64,000 nt of DNA, taken from contig OU862917.1 in NCBI GenBank assembly GCA_917880885.1, positions 51,754,727 through 51,818,726 of the forward strand, written 5' to 3'. This document shows positions 54,910 to 64,000 of this stretch, piece by piece. The position numbers were made by a program, and so were the translations under genes. Position 1 is the stretch's first letter. Each line of letters opens with the position of its first letter. Under the pieces are notes generated by a model. The model was not told the origin of the DNA, searched no databases, and saw only the letters and a list, made by a program, of their open reading frames with translations. Source of the DNA: Limnephilus marmoratus (Eukaryota > Arthropoda > Insecta > Trichoptera > Limnephilidae).

Positions 54910-56036
54910 ATGAAAAATATAGGCGTGTCCTTTAAACGACTATCAGAGATAATATGGAGTGCTCATCACGACGCTGTTAAATCACTGAATAATAATTTTG
55001 AGATGGTTGTATCAACACTCGAAGAGATGTGTAATCCCAGCACAGCAAAGAAAGCGTCGAAGCAAGAGAAGCAGCATCAACACTCATACCAGCTTTGTGT
55101 GACTTCAGTTTTCTATGCTATCTTTCCTTTTGGTGTGAAGTCCTAGAAGAAGCTAATCAGACAAAAAAGTATATATAAAAATCAGGTCTAACATTGCAAA
55201 AGTGTGTAATAAAAATTAAAGCTCTTAAAAATTTTCTTCTAATTAAACGTAACCAAATAATGGAAATGGCTATTTGCTACGCAATAAAAAAAGTGAGGAA
55301 GACATTCCGATTGAAGGAAAAAGAAAGGAGAAAATTTCTAAAACGTATGCCTGCTGAAATGGCCCGAGATGCTGGACTTATATTATCAGAGGAGCTGCAG
55401 AGAGCAATGTTAGAATGCACGATAGATTTTACGAAGAATTAAACCATCGTTACAGGGCAACGGATTTTATGCTGATTACATTTAGCGTTATTCAGCCTAA
55501 AACATTGCTAACATCACCAGAAGATTTGTAATGGTTCCAAATCTGTTAAAAATTTACGAAGAATTTTCAGCAAAGGACGAAAGGACGGCGTTTGGAAGCC
55601 GCCAACATTTCTGCTCAAGAAGCAGTTCAATGGACTGCATTGGAGCTTCTCAAATTCATCGTAAAATGGGGCTATTTTGAGTCTGTTCCAAGTTTAGCGC
55701 TATGTCTTAGGCCTCGATTACATTAAGCGTGCTTACAAGCTACTAGCCGGGGTATTCACTACTTGCTAGTAAACTCCTTCAGTGTAAAAATCTGCTAGTT
55801 AGCTAATAATATGATTACACTGAGCGAGTTCACTAGCAGATAGTCAATACGCCGGCTAGAGCTTGTAAACTCGCTCAATGTAATCGAGGTATGAGATTTT
55901 TTTTAACAATATGTGCTTTGGTGGCTGCGTGTGAAAGAAGTTTTTCAGAGTTAAAATTATTAAAATCGTACTTAAGGTCCACAATGAGCCAAGCGCGACT
56001 AATCAATCTTTCGATTTTATCAACTGAAGGAGACGG
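54910..56036 (+). pseudogene. hAT transposase (ZMYM1-like group), broken
   Basis: Frames in order: RLSEIIWSAHHDAVKSLNNN (54910-55146), CVIKIKALKNFLLIKRNQIM and MARDAGLILSEELQRAMLEC (55194-55442), a middle section in shifting frames (KFSAMS near 55690), then after the [24 protein letters not shown] and [15 protein letters not shown] (about 55900-56036). The last is the hAT dimerisation domain. The WSAH block and the ERSFS block are diagnostic for ZMYM1-like hAT proteins. Multiple frameshifts plus the MITE make it inactive. Confidence 0.8.
55712..55889. mobile_element. Small MITE inside the hAT transposase
   Basis: Inverted ends CCTCGATTACATTAAGCG and CGCTCAATGTAATCGAGG; about 178 bp with further inner inverse copies of CTAGCAG/GCTAGT-type strings. 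It separates SAMS from the EIF/ALVAAC part of the transposase. The exact TSD is unclear (TA possible). Confidence 0.6.
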
Positions 56037-56184
56037 TTAATAAATTAGAATAATGTTATCGAATATATTAGTAAAATTAAGTCTCGCAAGCATGTTTAGT
56101 ATTTGGTGTTTTATTTTAAGTAGGGGTGCTCAATACAAAACCGCCCCGGGTGCCTATCTACCCTACGCCGCCACTGGTGGAAAG

Positions 56185-57099
56185 TAGGTACTTATATGTT
56201 TGAAGACAGAGGTAACTCTATGAATAAAGCCGAGTAGTTAAAGTGATTTATTTACAATATTATTAATATGATCACGGAAAGAAAGATTGCAGTCCATGAT
56301 TAAAGTCCTTGATCGATGTGACAGCAGATAGACACGCACTATTTAGTTTATAATCAAACTGAATAGGTTTTTTGATTCTATAAAAGCAATATCTGAACAT
56401 ATTTAAAAAAACTAATCCACTAATGTAAAATGAAATCTCACTTTGAAAAAAAAGTGATCTCTCACGCGTAAATCCAACGTAAAAGTTAGCAGATCCAAAT
56501 ACAAGCGGCACTCTGACGTAAGCAGGGATGTTCTCTCCAAAAAAAATATTTCCCTAGATTTGGAGGTGAAATTTCCTTAGAATTTTCTTGGTTAGGACTT
56601 GGAAAGTGGTATTCCTTTTATATCAATTAACTTTTTTTTATATTTCTTGGGTATTAACTTAAAAAATTCCTAGACATTTTGTTTTAAAAAGTTTTATTTT
56701 CTATGTACATTGGTTACTTAATTTTTTTTAATTAAATTTTTTTTTTTTTTTTACTTACAAATGTACATGTACATGTTCATAATATGTATATTATGAACAT
56801 GTAATAAGTGCATAAATAACCATAACTATTATTATATCTTTAACTGACAGCCCTGAAACAGTAGCTAATTAGCAATACCTGTAATTCCAAACAAAGACAA
56901 CTCTGAAGATAACAATAAACTCAATACAGGCCTTTCTCTATTTAGTGTCTATAAATACTGTTGACAACTTTTTTGACATATCCTTATATTATATTATTTC
57001 TAAATAATCCTATTTAAATATTATGTTCTGTGTTATTACAACATTGATATTATTTTTTTAGTATAGTAACAGTAGTTTAGTAACACATAATAGTATCAT
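56185..57099. other. No gene recognised
   Basis: AT-rich with T runs. The 79-codon minus frame at 56272-56511 contains DFNHGLQSFFP-like strings at its C-terminal end, reminiscent of a LINE tail, but is too weak to assign. Confidence 0.25.
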
Positions 57100-57515
57100 A
57101 TACCTAAATACTTGCTTTTATCACACATACTTTGTTAAATGTTCATTCTTATTTTGTTATTATTGATAATCTCCTGCGTACCACTATATACTTAACGATC
57201 ATGTACCTATCACTTGAATGTAAAAGCCATTCTATGGCGTTTAAATAAATAAATAAATAACTATGAGATTTTTTAAAATAAAAAATCTTTTTTTTTTTCA
57301 ATTAAACAATCAATAACTTCATTCTCGAATCTTATTGACTTAGGTGTTACTTTCGACACCAAACTTAGCTTCATACCACACATGGAAAATATCTCAAAGA
57401 AGGGTTTAAAAATGTTAGGTTTTGTACTAAGAGTGGCTAAAGATTTTACCAACATTAAAACGTTAAAACTTCTATACACATCACTAGTGAGGAGTCAACT
57501 CAACTCAACTCAACT
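57100..57515 (+). pseudogene. Two Jockey-like fragments: a 3' tail, then an RT thumb piece
   Basis: About 57100-57262 is a 3' UTR ending in TTTAAATAAATAAATAAATA. From 57300 the plus frame reads SITSFSNLIDLGVTFDTKLS, then MENISKKGLKMLGFVLRVAK and LLYTSLVRSQL, the connection and thumb of a Jockey RT. It breaks off at a short CAACT repeat near 57505. Confidence 0.7.
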
Positions 57516-57614
57516 CTGAGTTTAAATAAATAAAATTCCATTCATCGCTTACTTGGAAATAATTACAAAACATTCATAGATACTTTTACCACACACTCAC
57601 CGTGGTCTCCGCGT

Positions 57615-58345
57615 ACGGTAAATCGTACCGGTACGATTTATCAACCCACTGCGGCGGTACGATTTAGCAAACTCTGAGTTTTTATAAAATAATGACAGCA
57701 AAAAGGTAACAATACACTTGACAAGTTTGATTTTTCAATAGCGAATTATAGAATATATACATGTTAACTGAACGTAATTTGAGAAAAAACTAACATACCT
57801 TTAAACACAAAATGACCTTAGGCAGGACCCGAAAAAATTAGATCAAGATGGTGAAAAAACAGAAAAACTATACTGCCAACGGACGCATGATCCAACACTG
57901 TTTAAAAATGATGGGACAACTATGACGCTTCTAACGGTTCACGGAGTGTTTTCAGGATTAATAAAGAGTGACCCGTAGCGGAAATAATCGGGTGGTACGA
58001 TTTATCGACCGGTACGATATATAGGTAAAACACTTTAAGTTGGAAGCAATAAAAATGCTTAGTATTGATGTATTGGTCTATCTGTGTGAACGTAAAGCGA
58101 CGCCCACAAATCCGATAAGGCTCTCTGTCTTGCTTACGCCCACTTATTGTAACTAGTTAGAAGAGAGGCAAGTTTAACGACACCCTTTTGTCAGGGTTTG
58201 AAAAACCTTCCAGATACGTGAAAAATATGATTTAAATAAACATGGTACCCAATAAAAGAGGCATTCATTTGAACCTAGTTCCACTACTCTAATCCATTTC
58301 CATCATACAGTATCGAGTGTTAAGTGCAAAGTGGTACGATATACC
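57615..58345. repeat. Region with repeated GGTACGATTTA motifs and a 22-bp palindrome
   Basis: The motif occurs at about 57636, 57655, 57992 and in variant form (GGTACGATAT) at 58011 and 58332. The first copy is part of a perfect 22-base palindrome (TAAATCGTACC-GGTACGATTTA, 57625-57646). The middle has no domain. Confidence 0.5.
58036..58190 (+). repeat. 160-bp direct repeat, copy at 58 kb
   Basis: Nearly identical to 15878-16038; only a handful of differences such as TGTGTGAACGTAAAGCG for TATGTGAATGTCAAGCG. It lies within the GGTACGATTTA-rich region. Confidence 0.85.
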
Positions 58346-58389
58346 ATACTCTCCCCTAAATCTCTCTCTGGTTCTCTCTGGTTTCAATC

Positions 58390-58640
58390 CGGAGATTGGT
58401 TTGCAGCAATGTCATCTATTCGTTTCTTCCACTCTTCCCTGTCTTGTGCGGCTCTTACTTGAGATTGGGTATTCATGTTTTGCTGGTTCTTGGGATGCCA
58501 CTTGGACCTTTAATGTGGTAGTTTCCCGTTTCTTTCAACATCCTATGCCGTTGACCTCGAAGGTTCTTCCGCCTTTGGAGATTATTTACTTCTCCAGGAC
58601 AATAGGGTGCCCTAGACAACAGACGCCTGGTAGGGCGAAA
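58390..58640 (-). pseudogene. RT C-terminal remnant, minus strand
   Basis: The minus frame ends SQVRAAQDREEWKKRIDDI-stop near 58390; the AQDREEWK motif closes many insect RTE-like RTs. Upstream the pieces NGIGCWKKRETTTLKV-like and KWHPKNQQ are in other frames. The 189-codon plus frame here (58317-58886) opens on GTG and is a shadow. Confidence 0.4.
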
Positions 58641-58886
58641 GTTGATGGTCAGCTTATTCCGGCCAACGCTCGGTCCTTGTCTATATTTGCCGATACGAGG
58701 TCGTTGCTCACTCCCCACCACGAGAAGGAAATAGATCAGGATTTTCCTTTCCTCAAACCTGAGACCAGAAGGCGTTTCTCAGAGTTTTCCAGTATTTCCC
58801 CTAAATACATTTTACAAATGTATTTATTATGTATCTTTTCTTGCCGCTTTTGCAATGTATTGGTTTTATGCTGTTTTTGCAAATAA

Positions 58887-59345
58887 AAAAAAATAAAAAA
58901 TTTATTTTTCTTTGAGAAGAGTGAATTTTAGAATTTTTTCTCTAGAGGAAAAAAGTAGGTGCTGGAAAAAACCTTTGTTATGAACCTTTTTTGGGCGTCT
59001 TCTAAATGAACTCACTACCCTTACTTACCTACCGTTACTCCTGAGGCTGCCATCAAACATTTGAATTTAGAAATCACTGCCCTAAATGATATTTTTCAAA
59101 AGATAGGATTCACATGGAGTTATCTGAATATTGGTAAGATATTTTTGACTCTTTTAGTACGGTTAAATTAGTGAAAAATGTAACATACTTTTCTAACAAG
59201 TGTCTCAAATAATAATATTTTACTTACCTAGATTATGTGACCTGTTACCTAGATATATGTAACGCCGCACACATCAATATAATAACGTACTTAACATAAA
59301 CAAACGCGTTCTTGATCTAGTAATACCTAAGAAATTTGAACACAA
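58887..59345. other. No gene recognised
   Basis: AT-rich sequence upstream of the next LINE; no promoter or domain could be supported. Confidence 0.3.
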
Positions 59346-61576
59346 TTGCCCTGCTGTCCTCCCTTTCTTACCGAAGATTCACATCACAAATCATTACATA
59401 TCGGAATAATACTTCAAAAAGACCCCAGTTCAAAACATTTATCTCGGCAAGTATTATTTTTTAACTCAGCTGATTATATTAATATTAATAAATTTATAGA
59501 AGAATTTAACTTGTCACATATTTTCAATAAAATGTGCATGGAAGACGCTACTAATAAATTCTATGAAATTATTTATGAAGCTATTATAACCTTTACCCAT
59601 CACGAACCATTAAACTGTCTCCAAAATATTTCGTATGGTACCTATACGTCTTGCTTGATTAAAATCGTCAAAGAAAAACTAAAATTGAACCGTAAATTTA
59701 AAAAATATTCCAAAGTTTCTGATTATCATAACATTCTCGTTACTTAGAACTCGCCAAAAGACACTCGAAAAAGAATGTTACACAAACTATATAAACATAA
59801 AGAATAATGTGAAATATTTTTGGACCTTCGTCAAATCAAAACAAACCTCCTCTGATGTACCTCATAACGTATTTTACGGAAACATTTCTTCAAGTGATGG
59901 GCAACAAATTTGCAATCTTTATTATTATTTTTTTCAATCTGTCTTTGTCCCATCTCAAACTAAAAACAGTTCCACTAATAGTACCTAAATATGTTGTCAA
60001 TAATGATAATATGAATTCAATACATCTTAATTCAATTAATATCGATAAATCTTTTATATTAAAATCCTTGAAAAATATCAACACGAAAAAAAGTGCTGGA
60101 TGTGATAAATTACATCCAATTTTTATTTTTAATTGTGCTGAACAATTCGTTACTCCCGTGACATTACTGTTCACACTTTCTATCAAAGAAGGCGTATTTC
60201 CAACCATTTGGAAAAAAGCTTTTGTTACACCTGTTTTTAAAAATGGGAACAAACACAATATTGAGAATTACAGGCCTGTATCAAAGTTATGCATTTTAAG
60301 TAAAATCATGGAAAAAATCGTTAATGACCAACTCTTTAATGTATGTAAAAACACAATTATCAATCCCCAACAACACCGTTTTTTTCAAGGCAGATCTGTT
60401 GAGTCGAACTTGGCGCAGTTCGCCGATTTTGTTCTTAATTCTATGGACAAAAAGAAACAAGTTGACTCTTATCTACACTAAGGCTTTCGACAAAGTGAAT
60501 AATGATACACTCTTAAACAAACTCGAAAAAATTGGTACAAGTGGAAATCTTCTTAGATGGTTCCCATCTTATATTAAAAATAGAAGTCAAGCGGTTGCCC
60601 TAAAAGGTTACATGTCACAGATCATAACCATTCCTCGGGGGTACCGCAAGTTTCTCATTTAGGGCCTCTGCTCTTTACTTTGTATCTGAATGACATCAAA
60701 CATGTCATCACTCATTCTGATTTCATTATCTACGCTGATGATATGAAAATATATAAATGCATAAGCTCAGCAGATGATTGCAATAAATTACAAGAAGATA
60801 TTAATAGAATTAATATAATTAATAGAATATTAATAATTAATAGATATTAAAGATATTAATAGAATATTGCAAAGAAAACCAATTATTTCTAGACATAAAT
60901 AAATGCAATACGATAACATTTTCACGTAAACGTCACCCAATCAGTCATACTTACCGTCTGAACCATGTTTCCCTTCAACGAGTAGAAATAATCAGAGACC
61001 TTGGAGTATTGCTTGACTCTAAATTACTATTTAAAGATCATATAGAACACATCTTAAAAAAAGCCTACAAACAACTGGGCTTCATTCTTCGCATCACAAA
61101 ACCATTCAATAAACATTTTACACTTGAACTACTATATATGGCATATGTAAGATCTCATCTCGAATTTGCATCTGTCATTTGGAATCCTCAATACCAAACT
61201 TATATTAACCGAATTGAAAACATTAAAAAAAAAAATTTGAAACACCTGTCGTATCGTTTTAAAAATCATCAGTGTAACCCTATTGCTCTTTACAAACGGA
61301 GGAAAATTTATGATGTAGGTACTGTTTCTATACAAAATTGTGAACTACCTCATTGATTCGCCAGCCTTGTTAGAAAGGATTGAATTTCGTTGTCCAGAAC
61401 GCACAATACCAGATCGAATACCTTATTTCATATACAACATTTTAAAATCGAAATACGCACAAAATTCCTTGCTCGGGCGTATCTGCCAAACTTATAATGC
61501 CCTAAAAGATATTGACATTTTCCATTGTACCCTTAAATCGTTTAAAATCATACTAACCGTACAATGTACTTAAATG
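59346..61576 (+). pseudogene. Jockey-clade LINE ORF2 remnant, frameshifted
   Basis: 59346-59747 gives the post-endonuclease region (KSLHIGIILQKDPSSKHLSR and KFKKYSKVSDYHN), 59855-60481 the RT fingers (KSAGCDKLHPIF, PTIWKKAFVTPVFKNGN, NIENYRPVSKLCILSK), 60500-60662 KAFDKVNNDTLLNKLEKIGT, 60700-60760 FIIYADDMKIY, 61009-61356 KLLFKDHIEHILKKAYKQLG and LEFASVIWNPQY, and 61340-61573 the C-terminus (LLGRICQTYNALKDIDIF). Frame changes occur near 60480, 60655 and in an AT-rich slippage zone at 60800-60870 made of TAATAGAAT/ATTAATAG repeats. Inactive. Confidence 0.85.
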
Positions 61577-61801
61577 AAAACTATTATTTCTTGTTTATTT
61601 TTTCTTTGTAATTACTTTTTACTTAACACTATGTATGTATTTTAAACAACTACTGGAAACTATTATTTCTGTATTGATTATTATTCTGATTCTCGCTCAG
61701 CACCGAACGAGTACAGTCGCGTTATTTTGTAAGAAGTAAAACAATAAATATAATTACTTACATTAATAACTCGCCCACCTGGGCGATTCCATTAATTTAA
61801 T

Positions 61802-62344
61802 ATGGAAACCGAAGAAATTTTTAAAAATATTAAAGACTTAGTTAATAAGATCACTTCAGTGAAAGACTCAAAAATAAAATTAACACTGGAACAAAATATT
61901 GTATCACTGGAAGAAAAAATTCATCACGAACTAATTAGTCTACAAAAGAAGATCATAGAATTACAAGAAATTAATATTAAAAATAATCATCACTACACAC
62001 AGAAACTCGAAGAAATCCACCAAAATAACAAAAAATCATACGCGAGTGCACTAAGTAACAATAAAAACTTCGCAGAAACTTCATATAATGCAGAACAGAA
62101 ATACGCCATTTTAATTACCTCAAAAAACACCTTGAAGGCCGAGGACATAAAAATAAAAATTCAAAAAAATATTAATTTAACAAAAATAAAAGTTGGAGTA
62201 AATGGAGTAAAAAAGATCGGAGAACAAAAATTAGTGATTTCTTGCCAAAAAAAAGAAGATGCAGAAAAATTAACCGAAGAGATAAATAAAGTAATTGGAA
62301 AAGAAGTATCGGCCGAAGAAATAAAAAAAGGAAACCGTGCTTAA
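61802..62344 (+). pseudogene. LINE ORF1, N-terminal part (coiled coil and RRM-like region)
   Basis: From the ATG at 61802, 180 codons: a charged/leucine-rich helix that should form a coiled coil (about 15-75: KLTLEQNIVSLEEKIHHELI, ELQEINIKNN), then KYAILITSKNTLKAEDIKIK and EQKLVISCQKKEDAEKLTEE, the layout of insect LINE ORF1 RNA-binding proteins. The frame closes at GNRA-stop because of a 1-base shift; the zinc-knuckle part continues in the next frame from 62344. Confidence 0.75.
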
Positions 62345-62871
62345 TGTTGAAAAGCCTGCAATGCCAATTGACTGAAGAAGAAATTATAGACGGGATTGTA
62401 CAACAAAATGAAGGATTAACCTTAGAAGACAAAAAAGACATTAAGCTTATCAAGGAATTAAAAAATAAGTACAATGAAGGAAAAGAAAACGACACCACTA
62501 ACTACATTATCGAAACAACTGGACAATTAAGGAAAAAACTAATTGATAAAAAAAAATTAAACATCAAATTCCAAAGAGTGTACGTCAACGACTGCAGCCC
62601 GATCACACAATGTTACCATTGCCTCAAGTTCGGCCACACAGCTCAAAGATGTCTCGCCAGGACGCAGCCTCCCATTTGCCCTCATTGCACTAAGGAACAT
62701 ATACTATCCAAATGTGAAAACAAAGAACAAACTCCAATCTGCAACAACTGCTGTGTCCAAAACAAAAGGTTTGATATGAACTATTCCACCGATCATAGAG
62801 TCGATAGCATAAAATGCCTTTACCGGCAAAAAATGCTTCGAATTGCCAAAGAACGCATTGACTACGAATAA
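62344..62871 (+). pseudogene. LINE ORF1, C-terminal zinc-knuckle part
   Basis: 175 codons with TEEEIIDGIVQQNEGLTLED near the start. Knuckles: CYHCLKFGHTAQRC (90-103), CPHCTKEHILSKC (112-124) and a third C-x2-C ... H-x6-C (133-158). CCHC knuckles bind the element's RNA. The protein was originally continuous with 61802-62344; the junction is a frameshift near an A run at about 62325-62340. Apart from that shift the frame is intact. Confidence 0.8.
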
Positions 62872-62917
62872 ATATTGTAAATTTTCATTTCCTCAAACTC
62901 TTATCTATAAATTAACA

Positions 62918-63630
62918 ATGAATGATTTTTTATGTAACGCATTAGATAAAAAAATATGTATTGAAGAAAACTTATATCACTCTATAAGAGATTTCTATTT
63001 TATTTGCACTGAAAAAAGATTTACTCAATTTCATAAAAATATTAAAAGCGTAAAAATTTTTTTTGAAAAATTAATAATATCTTTAAAAGAAATATTTTTT
63101 TTCCCGGGCTTGATTGGGTTTACAAAGACCTACTCTACTGGCGAAACTAATTACTCCATTCCAGGGTACCAGGTAACAATAATAAGAATAAACAAAAACT
63201 CTGATATTGGAATATCTATTTCCAACCAGTATAATGTTCTCAATATTAATGAAGTAATTAATGATTATGATGTTAATATTTTAAATATAAAATTTAAAGA
63301 CGTAAATAAATTATCGCATTATATTGCTATTTATCCTACACATAAGTCTACAGTACAACAATTTATAGTAGAATCAAAAAACGCTTTATTGAATTTTAGA
63401 AATATAGATAATATTATTATACGAGATATGCATTTAAATATTGTAAATGATTATGCTAGTAATAATAAAAATGTGATCAATCAATATATGATCAATAAAA
63501 AACCGGAACATTCTTCAACAATCTCTACACATTATAAAATCCGTATTTGTATTACTAACTCTATGTCACACTCTACTTTGAAAATACTCTATATATTTAA
63601 AAGAAATCAATATCACATTAATATTTTTAC
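62918..63630 (+). pseudogene. APE endonuclease module 1 (LINE ORF2 start), catalytically decayed
   Basis: From MNDFLCNALDKKI (62918) the frame gives FHKNIKSVKIFFEKLIISL (N-x-x-S block), LIGFTKTYSTGETNYSIPGY (K where the catalytic E of TETW is expected), NDYDVNILNIKFKDVNKL, YIAIYPTHKSTVQQFI and NIIIRDMHLNIVND (GDxN block altered). The SDH block is not recognisable. Ends by running into the next ORF at 63634. Probably inactive. Confidence 0.65.
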
Positions 63631-63633
63631 TAA

Positions 63634-64000
63634 ATGGATGACTTCATAGCTAATGAATTAGAAAATAATTTTAAAATACAAGAATATGAGTGTGTATACA
63701 CCGATTCATGTAATGACATAATCTCAAAGAATCTCAATAATATTTTCATTTTTCATAGTAATATACGAAGTATGGAACGAAATTGGGATGAATTAATTCT
63801 AAAATTAAACAATCTAAATAAAAAACCTGACATCATAATATTATCAGAAACTTTTACTAATGACGAATCACCCACCTATCATTTACCAGAATATAATTAT
63901 GTTACAACCAAAATAAACATCAATAAAAATAGTGGTCTCGTCATATTCATTCACGATAAATTTAGTATTGTCAAAATAACTGAACATCCTATACACCTAG
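63634..64000 (+). CDS. APE endonuclease module 2, LINE ORF2 start, continues off the window
   Basis: Open from the ATG at 63634 to the window edge (122 codons). MDDFIANELENNFKIQEYEC, then FIFHSNIRSMERNWDELILK and KKPDIIILSETFTND (catalytic E of SETF kept), YHLPEYNYVTT, KNSGLVIFIHD. It is the start of a Jockey-type ORF2 whose RT would lie to the right. It overlaps the end of module 1 in another frame. Whether ORF1 at 61802-62871 belongs to this ORF2 or to module 1 is unclear. Confidence 0.75.
   Translation, partial: MDDFIANELENNFKIQEYECVYTDSCNDIISKNLNNIFIFHSNIRSMERNWDELILKLNNLNKKPDIIILSETFTNDESPTYHLPEYNYVTTKININKNSGLVIFIHDKFSIVKITEHPIHL

Larger units (their letters stand above)
54212..56176 (+). 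mobile_element. hAT element, 1965 bp, perfect TSD
   Basis: Ends CAGTGGCGGCGTAAGG and CCTACGCCGCCACTG; TSD GTGGAAAG at 54204-54211 and 56177-56184. It contains decayed transposase coding (54910-56036), a retroposon piece (about 54450-54860) and a small MITE (55712-55889). The internally deleted sister copy is at 26467-27453. Confidence 0.92.

Noticed and set aside
58317..58886. 189-codon plus-strand ORF
   Set aside because: It opens on GTG, has no recognisable domain and overlaps a minus-strand RT remnant ending AQDREEWKKR.

Overview
The window is eukaryotic nuclear DNA, AT-rich, with no operons or bacterial signals. The mobile-element content (Jockey and CR1-group LINEs, many hAT, piggyBac-like and TA-flanked MITEs, tRNA-derived SINEs, hammerhead-bearing tandem repeats of Penelope/retrozyme type) together with frequent short TAGGTACCTAC-like strings suggests an insect, most plausibly lepidopteran or hemipteran. 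I cannot decide the order from sequence alone. I recognise no intact host gene. Nearly all coding potential belongs to transposons, most of it broken by stops and frameshifts.

Layout. 1-9.3 kb: a 5'-truncated Jockey fragment with a TA-flanked MITE inside it, two inverted copies of a dispersed repeat, two minus-strand LINE remnants, a 166-bp tandem repeat and a hAT remnant. 9.3-17.7 kb: mostly non-coding repeats, including a 162-bp tandem array, a SINE copy and a hAT MITE. 17.7-22 kb: a Jockey 3' end split by a 2-kb hAT, which itself holds a piggyBac-like element, then a LINE ORF1 fragment hit by two MITEs. 23.2-25.3 kb: a decayed hAT carrying a minisatellite and a long hairpin with a hammerhead-like core. 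25.9-32.6 kb: a stack of nested insertions, many with exact target-site duplications (TSDs), including a 1.5-kb solo LTR rich in stem-loops. 32.6-35.5 kb: SINEs, a tandem pair of hammerhead motifs, miRNA-like hairpins and a reverse transcriptase (RT) tail. 36.6-38.4 kb: a Jockey RT ORF of 482 codons. 40.6-43.7 kb: a CR1/L2/Crack-like LINE with an almost complete RT.

44.5-50.8 kb is the most interesting part. Two related elements lie side by side, each bounded by long terminal inverted repeats (about 560 and 290 bp) and each carrying a gene for a FEN1/XPG-like nuclease with a C-terminal CXC-type cysteine cluster. The second has 8 flanking bases duplicated, proved by an unoccupied copy of the same locus at 32.2-32.35 kb. 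51.3-56.2 kb holds two hAT elements with perfect 8-bp TSDs, one containing an LTR with a primer-binding site. 57-64 kb holds further LINE remnants and ends inside a LINE ORF1 followed by two consecutive APE-endonuclease modules.

Relationships. The features form an insertion history rather than a pathway. TSDs can be read directly for more than a dozen elements, so the order of nesting can be reconstructed. The only coding sequences close to intact are the Jockey RT (36957-38405), the CR1-group RT (41327-42586) and the nuclease gene (48493-50052, one internal stop).
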